Part shown: in pieces, positions 19,701 through 27,424 of the stretch
How the letters are laid out: each line of letters starts with the position of its first letter
How positions within the stretch are numbered: the first letter of the stretch is position 1
NCBI GenBank assembly: GCA_903889895.1
Contig: CAISYZ010000229.1
Coordinates: forward strand, 1 to 56,912
Direction: 5' to 3'
DNA from: an uncultured Verrucomicrobia subdivision 3 bacterium
Lineage (GTDB): Bacteria; Verrucomicrobiota; Verrucomicrobiia; Limisphaerales; UBA11358
DNA: 56,912 nucleotides
The notes under the pieces: model-generated
Seen by the model: only the letters and a program-made list of their open reading frames with translations
Told to the model about the DNA's origin: nothing
Databases searched by the model: none
Translations under genes and position numbers: made by a program

Positions 19701-22700
19701 TTGGTGAGTAGGAAATTCCGTGAATTGGCACCGTTATTCATGCCGTAAAAGTCAATGCTGTAGGGGCCAGTAATTTGACCACCGATGGTCAACGTGGCTC
19801 CTGAAGCGGCATAGTTTGCAATACGGGCGTTTCCAGAAAGCGTGATTGTGCCCAACAGCGAGCTACTCGCATCACAGCGGACGGCACCGTCAAAGTTGTT
19901 GTTAGCGTCCGCTTCCGGATAGCCGGTGCTGCTAAGATTCATGGCATTGGTCAATATCGTGGCTGTGCTGATATAAAGCTGGCCTTGGTTGGTTTGCACA
20001 ATGGTGGTCCCACCGCCAATGTTGCCCTGCGACGACACAAATAGGCGCCCGTTTGTAATGACGGTTTGGCCGCTGTAGGTGTTCAGGTTGGCCAGCGTTA
20101 GGTCGCATTTTGTGGCTCCGTCTTTAATCAGCCCGCCAGCGCCGGTGATTGGACCGCTTAAAGTCCCGCCGTTGATGCTGTTGTATTCCAAGGTCGCGCC
20201 GTTGGCGAGGTAGATGCTCCCCACATAGTTGCCATTACCCAGTTTTCCGGCAGTTCCAATTGTCAGCCTATTGCTATTAATGATTGTGTTGCCGGTGTAG
20301 GTATAGTTGTTGGTCAGGGTGACGGTGCCGGCACCATTCTTGTAGAGCGAGCAAGCTCCAGCAATGCTACCGCTCCCCCCGATGGTGTAGTTGGTGTTGT
20401 TATTGTTAAACGTCACCTCGCTGGGCGAGACATTGTTCGTGAGAAGCACTGAACTGTTAGCGGTAAGCGTATCGTCAAACAGCACCGTGCTGCCATCGCT
20501 GTAGTTGCCCGCGACGGAGTTGGAGCTCCAGTTATACGGCGATCCAACGTTGGCCGCGGTCCACGTCGCGCTCGATTTACCCGTCCAAATATTTGGGAGG
20601 GTGCCCACCACCTTGATGCTGCCGGCGCCGGTAATGAGTCCGCCCGAGTTGCCGTTGTTGTAGACACCGGTAGGCTCGTTGACGCCGTTGAGCACCAGCG
20701 CCAAGACCACATTAGTCCCGGTGTAGTTCAAGTTCAGCACAGCCCCGCTGGCCACTGTCACGATGGAACTGGATGACAAGTTGGTTTGGGCGATGGACAG
20801 GGTGCCGGCGCTGACCGTGGTATTCCCAGTGTAGGCGTTGGACGACAGTGTCAGCGTGCCCATGCCAATCTTAACCAGTGAGCCACCGCTCAAGTTACCG
20901 GTGTAAGTGGTGGTGGAGTTATTGTTGCCAATGTTGTTGGCGCCGCTGGGCAAAGCCAAATTGCGGGCGCCGGTCAGCGCGCCAAGGGTGACACCGTTGG
21001 CGGCAGCTGAGGCAAATGATACCGTTCCACTATCCGCCACGTTCATGTCCAAGGTCGCGTTTTGGAGGCCCAAGGCATTGTTCACAGTCAAGGTTCCAAG
21101 CTGCGCGCGAACGGTGCCGGTGAAGGTGTTCGCATTGCCCAAGACGGTGGCTCCGCTGCTGGTTCCGGTATTATATATGTTGATGGGGCCGCTAATCTGG
21201 CCGGCTAAAGTCAGGGCCGCGCCGCTGGTATTAGTAGTTAACAAAGTGCCACCACCGCCAGAGATAAAGCCGTTTATGGTTCCGACGTAAGATTCGCCGG
21301 AGCCATAGGCAGAAATAACGGTGCCGCCTGACCCGAAGGTGACATTACCGTTCACAGTGATTAACGCCGTGCCGCCATCGCCACCCATATAAATACCATT
21401 CAGTCCCAGAGTGAACGGCCCCGAAAATGTCAGGGAACCGCTGCCGCCGCCCGTATGCAATGACACGCCGTTCAACGTCATGCTGTTGGGGATATTAAAA
21501 CTGCCGAAAGCACCGTAAAGCATGGCGTTAGTGACTGACACCGGTCCGGTGCCAAAGGCGGCGTTGTTCGCCGGGTTGTGCCATAAATCAACGGTGCAAT
21601 TGGCAACGGTGGTTCCGCCGCTATAGTTATTTGCGCCGTCCATTCTAAAAGTGCCGGAACCTAACGCATTGACGCTACCCGTTCCGGAAATAATCCCGGT
21701 CAACGTCTGGGCTACGGATGTGTTAAAGGTCAAATTACCATTGTCCATAATACTCCCTGCATAGCTACCGTTGCCCAGGGATCCCCCCCCACTGACCGTC
21801 AGCATACCGTTACTGATGATGGTTGAACCTGTGTAGGTGTTGACAGTGGTTAAGGTTACAGAGTTTGTTCCGTTCTTGAAGAGGGCAGTTGCTCCAGCGA
21901 TGCCATAGCTTCCCCCAATCGTGTAGCTGTTGATATTATTGCTAAAGGTAACAATAGCCGGCTGAACATTGGCCACCGAAATGCTCACTGTGGTGTTAGC
22001 AGACGAGGCAGAATCGTCAAACTGCACCGCGCTGCCATCGGAATAGTCTATTTGACCCAAGTTGTATATCCAATTCTTGGGTGACGACAAGTTGTTTGTG
22101 CTCCATTCGGTGCTCCAGGCACCCGTCCAAACATCTGGGTAGGCACCAACCTGAATGGCACCGCTGCCGGTAATAAGTCCGCCCGAGTTGCCACTGTTCC
22201 AAATGCCACTGGTCTTGGTGACACCGTTAAGCACTAACTTCACTACCGAATTCGTCGCATTGAAGTTCAGGTTTAACACGGCGCCGCCAGCCACCGACAC
22301 AGTGGAAAGCAACGCCAAAGTGGGCTGCGAGAGCGACAGTGTGCCGGCGCTCACCGTGGTGTTCCCGGTATACGCATTGGCTGACAACGTCAGCGTGCCG
22401 GTGCCGATTTTGGTCAACCCACCGCTGCCGCTCAAGGTGCCGCTGTAATTGGTAGTGACGTTGTTGTTTCCGATGGACAGCGTGTAGCCGCCATTGGCCA
22501 GGTTCCGGGTGCCAATCAAAGCCCCGATAATCGAATTCTGACTGAAACCCACCGAACCGCTGTCCGCCGAATCCATGTCCAGCGTGGCGTTTTGCAAGGC
22601 ATACGCATTACCCACACCTATTGACCCGCTCAGCGCGCGGAAGGTTCCGGTGAAGGTATTTGATCCATTTAGCTGGAGAGCGTTGGTGGCAACTTGGATG

Positions 22701-25700
22701 TTGCCCGAACCGCTGATGGAGCCGTTGATGGTGTTGCCACCGTAAACAGCCACGGGAGAAAAACTCGTCAACGTAAAGCCGTTGATGTTCAGCGAGCCAT
22801 TCACATTCACGCCTGAAGACTGATTGTTGTTGAGCGCGCCTACCGCTTGCTGCAGCAGGGCGGAATCTGCGGTCAGAGTAATTGGTCCGGACCACGTCAA
22901 TGTATTATAGTTATTATAATAGGGTTCGGATTCCAAGATGCCACCGTTCAGGGTGATCGCATTAGTAATCGTTGCATTACCGTTGTAAGCCTCAATTTTC
23001 GCGCCGGCGTTCAAGGTCACTGCCCCGGTGCTAAAGGGGTTGCTGCCGCCAACAATATTCAGCTTGCCATTGCCGGTGCCATTCACAATCGTGCCGCCGG
23101 TGTAGGTGTTCGCACCCTGCAACGTCAAGCGCGAATTACCCCCGTCCAGTTCGAAGGTTATGCCACCCGAACCGCTGACCGGTCCGGATATGAGATCACC
23201 ATAAGCCGCAGCTCCATAGCCACCGTTAGGCCCATTGTTTCCGGTGTTAGTCACCGAGATGCCACCCGTGCCGATATTTATGGCCCCAGACAAATATATC
23301 TGCGCATTGGCACCATCGCCTGACATTTTGAAACCGTTGGTTACAGTGACCGGCCCGGACCAGATTTGGACATCATTATTGCCGCCAATCCGTAAGTAAC
23401 AATCGGTCAGGAACAATGCGTTCGTGAACGTGCAACCGTAGGTGTAAGTCCCCGCTCCTGGATTGAAAGTCACCGGCCCGGTGCCAAGCGTGTAGGATGG
23501 TGCCGTCCCAAGGTTGGCACCGGCATTAAAAATAGTGCCGCCACTGTAGGTGTTGTTGGTTGAATTCAATATCAGACTGCCCCCAGCCACCTGCAAGGTC
23601 AAAGCGCCACCGGAGTTTTGAATGATGCCGTTGAAAGTGGTGCTGGCGTTGTTGCTGTTTACCAGCAAGGTCGTGCCTCCAAGTCCCGTATTGTTCACAA
23701 CGCCGCTGCCGCCCAAGCCATTGATCGCCTGCGCGTTGGTGTTCAGGTCCAGCAAGCCGTTGACCACAACATTTCCCAAACCAGAGCCAGCCGGCAGCAC
23801 ATTGGCTGCCCCCATCTGCAGCGTGCCGCCGGTGGACACGGTGGTATCTGAAGTATATGACGCCGGAGCGCCCAACGAGACTTTACCAGCTCCTGAAATG
23901 ATTGGTCCAGCACCGCCGGACACGCCGCCATTGAGCGCCAAAACTTGGTTGCTGCTGACAATCCAGTTTTGATTGGCATCCATTACCACTGGCGCAGTAA
24001 TGCTCAGATTGGTGGTAGCGCTGGCAAGGTTGATACCGCCACCATAAATGGTCAATGCACCGCCCCCGATGGAAACTGCCCCCGAAGGATTGACAACCGT
24101 CAGTGAATAAACAGAATCGCCAGCAGGATTGACATAATTGGTCAGATTGGCCGTGGACAAATTATTGAACAACGCCGGATCACCCGAATTGGCATCGGGT
24201 CCGCCCGCGTTACCCCCGGTCCAGTTGCCAATTGTCGTCCACTGATTATCAATGGCTCCAGTCCAGACATCCGGGCTGGTCACCACGAGTTGCAGGTCGT
24301 TGTTGCCATCGAATTGCAGCGAAACGCCAGGCGAGCTATTCCCGGCCACGGTGCCGTTGCCCGTGATGTAGACAGTCGGCAACGAACCAGTCACCGTGCC
24401 TAGATTACCTACCGTGGCAGCCGCAATGATTGTGTGAGTTCCCGCCGCCAGCACCGGGCCGGTGTTATTAACGTAGATTGTGCCAAGGGACAACGTCAAG
24501 GGGCCGTTGGTCTGGATGAAGGGCGGGTTCACGCCATTATATGTCATTGAAATACCACCATTGAATGTGTTATTGCCAATGAGCACAACACCGCTCGAAG
24601 TATTGGTCAGCGTGCCGGAAAACGAAGCGGAGCTTGCTGCAGAGGCATCAAAAGTCGCGCCGCCAGCCATATTAAGGGTTGGGCTGCCGGAAATATACCC
24701 ACTTCCACTCAATGCCAATGTGCCGTTGGTCGCCACATTGATGTTTGCACTGGACAGGTAACCACCATTGTCCAAGATGAGCTTGCCAGCGTTGATAGTC
24801 GTATTGCCGGTATAAGTGGCCGGCGCCTGAAAATCCACTGTGCCGCCACCGGTAATGGTAAGCGCCGCGCTGCCAGAGACGCCGACGGTATCAACTTGCA
24901 GATAGCCATTGTTGGTAACATTCCAAGTCTGGCTGGCACCGAGCACCAGCGCGTCGCTGTTCGTCAACGTCGGGTTGACACCAAGCAGATTGATTCCACT
25001 GTTTATGGTCAGGGTGTTTCCATCCGGTCCGATGGAAACTGGAGCGGGTGCGTTGCTCACGGTCAATGTGACATTCGTGTAGCTTTGATCCATCACCGTG
25101 GCCAGATTAAGGGTCGAAGCCGCGTTGAATAAAACAGAGTCACCCAGTATCGGAACATAGGCAGGCCCCCAGTTGGCCGCCAAACCCCAAGAGGTGCTGC
25201 CGCCACCTAACCAGGCCTTGGTGGAACTACCTAGATCACGCACGCTAATGGCGTTCAGGGTGACGGCTACACTGCCCGTAAGCCCGAAGGACTGGCTAGA
25301 GCTCGCCGCCGTAAACACCCCAACCGAGTATTGCCCCACACCACCGGCAGCGCTCGTTGAGTTCATTGACAGCGTGACTCCGCTGCCGTTGATGGTTTGA
25401 GTCCTGCCGGCTCCAGCCGCACGGGAATCATTTACCCAAATCTGCACCGAATAATCATGGCCGATGACCAAGCCATTCAAGGTCACCGTGCCGTTGGTGC
25501 CCGAGCCGTAGGCACCGGTTGCAAGCACGTTCGTATAGGCCGTGGACAAGGTGTTAAATGGAGCGCTATTCACACCATACTGGGAGTAGGTTGCCGTAAA
25601 ACCGGAGTTAAAACTCACGTTACCCCACGCCGTAAAGCTATTGACGGCGGTAAAAGTCTCGCCATTGATAGTTTGATTGGCGCTGCCTGCAAAATAGGCG

Positions 25701-25993
25701 TAATACGGGGCACCGTTGGTGTTCACATCCGTGTCATCAACGAAGGTGGTCGGAGTCCCCCACGTAATGACGGACTGCGCCGTCGCAAGTTGCGGCACGC
25801 TGAGCGCCACCACCACAGCCACCACGGCGGCTGAAAGATGTCGCGCACCAACTCCGGCACTGAAAATGAATCTGCCCGTAGCGGACACTGCCCGGCAACG
25901 GCTTGATAAATTATGGTTGGAAACTAGGGGTGATTTAGGATTCATAAACTTGCTAAACATTGAACAAACGATTTGCGGGGATAGGGTTTTCAT
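16751..25993 (-). CDS. Giant PATR-repeat surface protein with TIG-like domain
   Basis: About 3080 residues. The ATG at 25993 has AAGG 11 nt upstream; a TTG at 26023 and an ATG at 25945 are alternatives, all leading into the same export signal (SAAVVAVVVALSVPQLATAQ). Residues about 74-252 form the N-terminal domain shared with giant 1. Roughly 14 PATR units follow (for example NAYTGNTTVSAGTLSL), alternating with segments like VWTGAWSTEWSTNN and LDMDSADSGSV. An IPT/TIG-like domain lies at about 2913-3002 (LTSVAPNPVTG, LNLTGSGFTGAT). The last 75 residues (YAVLSATNLNPPVAWSPV... LFLRIAQ) resemble the ends of giants 1 and 3. There is no enzyme domain and no beta-barrel. Two 8-nt G/C homopolymers, one before the start codon and one inside the gene, could mediate phase variation. 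Probably an adhesin or extracellular matrix protein. Confidence 0.8.
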   Translation of the reverse strand: MKTLSPQIVCSMFSKFMNPKSPLVSNHNLSSRCRAVSATGRFIFSAGVGARHLSAAVVAVVVALSVPQLATAQSVITWGTPTTFVDDTDVNTNGAPYYAYFAGSANQTINGETFTAVNSFTAWGNVSFNSGFTATYSQYGVNSAPFNTLSTAYTNVLATGAYGSGTNGTVTLNGLVIGHDYSVQIWVNDSRAAGAGRTQTINGSGVTLSMNSTSAAGGVGQYSVGVFTAASSSQSFGLTGSVAVTLNAISVRDLGSSTKAWLGGGSTSWGLAANWGPAYVPILGDSVLFNAASTLNLATVMDQSYTNVTLTVSNAPAPVSIGPDGNTLTINSGINLLGVNPTLTNSDALVLGASQTWNVTNNGYLQVDTVGVSGSAALTITGGGTVDFQAPATYTGNTTINAGKLILDNGGYLSSANINVATNGTLALSGSGYISGSPTLNMAGGATFDASAASSASFSGTLTNTSSGVVLIGNNTFNGGISMTYNGVNPPFIQTNGPLTLSLGTIYVNNTGPVLAAGTHTIIAAATVGNLGTVTGSLPTVYITGNGTVAGNSSPGVSLQFDGNNDLQLVVTSPDVWTGAIDNQWTTIGNWTGGNAGGPDANSGDPALFNNLSTANLTNYVNPAGDSVYSLTVVNPSGAVSIGGGALTIYGGGINLASATTNLSITAPVVMDANQNWIVSSNQVLALNGGVSGGAGPIISGAGKVSLGAPASYTSDTTVSTGGTLQMGAANVLPAGSGLGNVVVNGLLDLNTNAQAINGLGGSGVVNNTGLGGTTLLVNSNNASTTFNGIIQNSGGALTLQVAGGSLILNSTNNTYSGGTIFNAGANLGTAPSYTLGTGPVTFNPGAGTYTYGCTFTNALFLTDCYLRIGGNNDVQIWSGPVTVTNGFKMSGDGANAQIYLSGAINIGTGGISVTNTGNNGPNGGYGAAAYGDLISGPVSGSGGITFELDGGNSRLTLQGANTYTGGTIVNGTGNGKLNIVGGSNPFSTGAVTLNAGAKIEAYNGNATITNAITLNGGILESEPYYNNYNTLTWSGPITLTADSALLQQAVGALNNNQSSGVNVNGSLNINGFTLTSFSPVAVYGGNTINGSISGSGNIQVATNALQLNGSNTFTGTFRALSGSIGVGNAYALQNATLDMDSADSGSVGFSQNSIIGALIGTRNLANGGYTLSIGNNNVTTNYSGTLSGSGGLTKIGTGTLTLSANAYTGNTTVSAGTLSLSQPTLALLSTVSVAGGAVLNLNFNATNSVVKLVLNGVTKTSGIWNSGNSGGLITGSGAIQVGAYPDVWTGAWSTEWSTNNLSSPKNWIYNLGQIDYSDGSAVQFDDSASSANTTVSISVANVQPAIVTFSNNINSYTIGGSYGIAGATALFKNGTNSVTLTTVNTYTGSTIISNGMLTVSGGGSLGNGSYAGSIMDNGNLTFNTSVAQTLTGIISGTGSVNALGSGTFRMDGANNYSGGTTVANCTVDLWHNPANNAAFGTGPVSVTNAMLYGAFGSFNIPNSMTLNGVSLHTGGGSGSLTFSGPFTLGLNGIYMGGDGGTALITVNGNVTFGSGGTVISAYGSGESYVGTINGFISGGGGTLLTTNTSGAALTLAGQISGPINIYNTGTSSGATVLGNANTFTGTVRAQLGTLTVNNALGLQNATLDMNVADSGTVSFASAAANGVTLGALTGARNLALPSGANNIGNNNSTTTYTGNLSGGSLVKIGMGTLTLSSNAYTGNTTVSAGTLSIAQTNLSSSSIVTVASGAVLNLNYTGTNVVLALVLNGVNEPTGVYNNGNSGGLITGAGSIKVVGTLPNIWTGKSSATWTAANVGSPYNWSSNSVAGNYSDGSTVLFDDTLTANSSVLLTNNVSPSEVTFNNNNTNYTIGGSGSIAGACSLYKNGAGTVTLTNNYTYTGNTIINSNRLTIGTAGKLGNGNYVGSIYLANGATLEYNSINGGTLSGPITGAGGLIKDGATKCDLTLANLNTYSGQTVITNGRLFVSSQGNIGGGTTIVQTNQGQLYISTATILTNAMNLSSTGYPEADANNNFDGAVRCDASSSLLGTITLSGNARIANYAASGATLTIGGQITGPYSIDFYGMNNGANSRNFLLTNTGNNFTGNANIFCNDYASARTGASTTLKLGASGVIPNGNGDGIVVFNGADLNHYTILEMNGFNQTINGVSNVSATGAIIRNTSAGTSTLTIGNANTNSTFSGVITDGGAGSGSYLALTKTGTGRVALTGANSYNGNTTVSAGTLAIGQATLPFAATVSVAGGAVLELDYAGANAVQALVLNGVNEPSGTYNSSNSGGLITGTGSLVVGAQSVWTGAFSSLWSTNILSSPKNWTTNGSASDFANGNAVLFNDTLLNNSAVSISATNVLPSNVQFNNSAINYSLQGSFGIAGPTALTKNGTASLTILNTNTYTVGTVLNAGTLEADANSALGTGPVTMSGGLLTNNVSATLGNAVSLSAAANTIGVGSGQSLTVGGPVSNTGALTKTGAGTLIFSGTNTYTGNTTVSAGTMVVSGPYTGSSSGSVFAANGGSLTFNMGLGTANFYGDGYANSMLIADGSTSGTMTLQSGTLNINTISSSGSPYGSFRLGCNTASANGTLNVYGGTLNVPGRILMGANSATATATLTITNGTVNVGSAGTGTYGGANGQGVIWGGTGTKNINLYGGTLTLWSIYSTVGGVMNVTMSGGTLKAFNNNATFTYVTGGTLNLKVSTNGVTINPASYSITIPNTLSHDSAVTGADGGLTINDTVGGGALILSVANTYTGPTTISAGTLLVNSASGTGTGAVNINSGGTLGGNGTIAGVVTNNAGGSLLAGVAGSGTLNVTNGLKLLAGSTNTFAVNGTTPTNTIIALGAGTVSYGGVLNIVTNGTLTVGQTFTLFSGAGATNTGNFASIAGSPGAGKAFSFTNGVLSVVSSGPTLTSVAPNPVTGSSYAVALNLTGSGFTGATAVFLTNVTATTAASYVPMINSDTSITVHFVPGTSSSTWSATVVNGSPSAQAAFTVAVPATASITLANVNSAGAGKLVLSGTGGVAGDSYAVLSATNLNPPVAWSPVVTNVFGIGGSFSYTNTVNSNTPSLFLRIAQ
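21783..21790. repeat. C8 homopolymer inside giant 2
   Basis: Eight C on the plus strand encode part of V-S-G-G-G-S-L near residue 1400 of giant 2. Loss or gain of one base would truncate the protein. Confidence 0.9.
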
Positions 25994-25996
25994 ACT

Positions 25997-26004
25997 GGGG
26001 GGGG
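25997..26004. repeat. G8 homopolymer at the start of giant 2
   Basis: Eight G on the plus strand (eight C in the mRNA) lie between an AAGG ribosome-binding candidate and the ATG at 25993. If the TTG at 26023 is used instead, the tract is within codons 8-9. Either way, length change would alter expression. Confidence 0.9.
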
Positions 26005-26122
26005 CCTTATTGTTTTTTAGCAAACAAGACGACTGGAGGTGAGCAGGCAGTCTTGATGTTCGGATTTAAACATTTTTTGTCTGGGAAACGTTAAGACTAT
26101 ACACCGAAAACAAACTTTGCGT

Positions 26123-26140
26123 ATCACGAGTTCTCGGGAT
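26123..26140. promoter_or_regulatory. Palindromic element, copy 3 (giant 2)
   Basis: ATCACGAGTTCTCGGGAT is an 18-bp palindrome with one mismatch (A against C). It lies 129 nt upstream of the preferred ATG of giant 2. It is identical to copy 4 upstream of giant 3. Confidence 0.6.
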
Positions 26141-26423
26141 ATGGCATCCATGGCAATCTTTTGAAATTGCAATTTCTCCGTCCTAACATCGAACGGGGCA
26201 TAAAAACAGAGAACCACCGGTGCCAATGTGGTGCCGCTTTTCCATTCGGACGTAAACGCAAAAAACGGCTACCCATCGGCGAGCATGATTCCGCTAACAG
26301 TCAGCAAAATGAGTAAAGTGCCGTTCAGAAGGCAATTTGGATGGTTCAAAGTTTTAATTTTAATTCACGTTGACCGGACAAATGTTGCGCCTAATTGACA
26401 CACACTACAGGTTCTTCACGTTC
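26141..26423. other. Intergenic stretch between palindrome and array A
   Basis: I see no gene here. It contains one ACCGGACA word (26373-26380) and an imperfect inverted repeat around CCACCGGTGCCAATGTGGTG (26215-26234). Confidence 0.4.
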
Positions 26424-26738
26424 ATTTTGCAAACCAACAAAATAATTTCGAAAGGTTGTGATGCCATTTTCCAATATTGCAAAATCATTTCGCAATATTG
26501 CGACGTGATTTTGTAAACTTGCAAAATGGTTTCGCAACCTTGCGAAACCGTATCTTTAGTTTACAAAACGATTTTCCGACCTTGCCAAGTGGCTTCGCAA
26601 ACCATCGACATGTCTCAAAATAAGTCAAAAACGGTTTCGCAATATTGGGAAATGATTTCTCAATATTGCGGCGTCGTTTTGTTAACTTGCAAAATGACTC
26701 CGATAGTTTGCAAAATGGCCTTGATACATTACGAAATG
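26424..26738. repeat. Array A: fifteen 21-bp palindromic tandem units
   Basis: Fifteen consecutive 21-bp units without any indel. Each unit is an imperfect palindrome with left arm like ATTTCGCAA and right arm like TTGCGAAAT plus one spacer base. The unit at 26529-26549, taken with the G before it, forms a perfect palindrome with 10-nt arms (GGTTTCGCAA and TTGCGAAACC). Units differ in sequence, yet changes in one arm are often matched in the other. The first two units (26424-26465) and several later ones are degenerate. Open reading frames through it give seven-residue repeats (NIAKSFR-like), but no start, signal or composition supports a real protein. It lies upstream of giant 2. Function unknown. 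Confidence 0.85.
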
Positions 26739-26905
26739 CCAGCTCTAACAAAATTTTCCGCTTTTTTTGATTAATCCCCCGATCTTCATCCACTTTTTAT
26801 GATTTTATGAGTAGGAATCTGATTTAGTGCCATTGTGGCACTACCTGCAACAAGTCTTTTAATCAGGTCTGTAATCATTGAAACGGTGTCATTCGACTCG
26901 TTGTT

Positions 26906-27363
26906 GAGACTTAAACAACAGACGGTCAAAGCGCCAGCGAACATGACCCATGATTGAAGTTCGGGCAAGATTATGATGAAGAAGACAGCATTATGAAGCG
27001 TGGCGGAACTGCCGCCAGTGCCAGATCCGCGTTGAACAGCGTCCGTGTCCATTCTCACATCACCGCTTTTTACGACGTTGTAAATGTTCAATCCTGCCGT
27101 CGGGCTGGTGCTGGCAAAAAATGGCTCGCTCGACTGTGGGTTGATGATTCGTCCGCCACCGGCCATGTCCCCGTCAACTGCCTGCCCGTCATATCCACCT
27201 GCACCGTCACGTTACTGTTTGAGCCGGCCATCCCGCTCACGGTGAACCGCTCCGCCAATCCCACCGGATTTCCTTCGGGAATAATCGCACCCAGATTGCC
27301 GACCGCGAATGTGTTCTTCGCCGTTTGCGCCGACAACCCCTGTGCCGCTCGCAACCAAAGCAA
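26906..27363 (-). pseudogene. Decayed P-domain / PEP-CTERM-like exported protein
   Basis: A short, frame-broken relic. The upstream part reads LLWLRAAQGLSAQTAKNTF (a signal-peptide end), then IIPEGNPVGLAERFTVSG and SNVTVQVDMTG, the start of a proprotein-convertase P-domain-like protein. It jumps to the remnant of LTGTW. In another frame GGRIINPQSS, FASTSPTAGLNIYN, SATLHNAVFFIII and LPELQSWVMFAGALTVCCLSL continue the same kind of protein. The last resembles a damaged VPEP-type sorting signal. The central part (about GGYNGDLYAYL in intact relatives) is missing. Family assignment is from memory of such proteins in Verrucomicrobiota; the frame breaks are seen directly. Confidence 0.65.
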
Positions 27364-27424
27364 TCCTATGAAAGTTGCTTATGCTTTATGAGGTTGTTGG
27401 GAGCCGACTTGGCTTGGCCGTAGG

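Noticed and set aside
26424..26738. Array A as a CRISPR array
   Set aside because: Units are contiguous 21-bp repeats without unique spacers, and no cas genes are present.
26485..26793. Minus-strand protein of NIAKSF-like heptads through array A
   Set aside because: Same reason: a by-product of the 21-bp period. The palindromic structure explains the sequence better than coding does.
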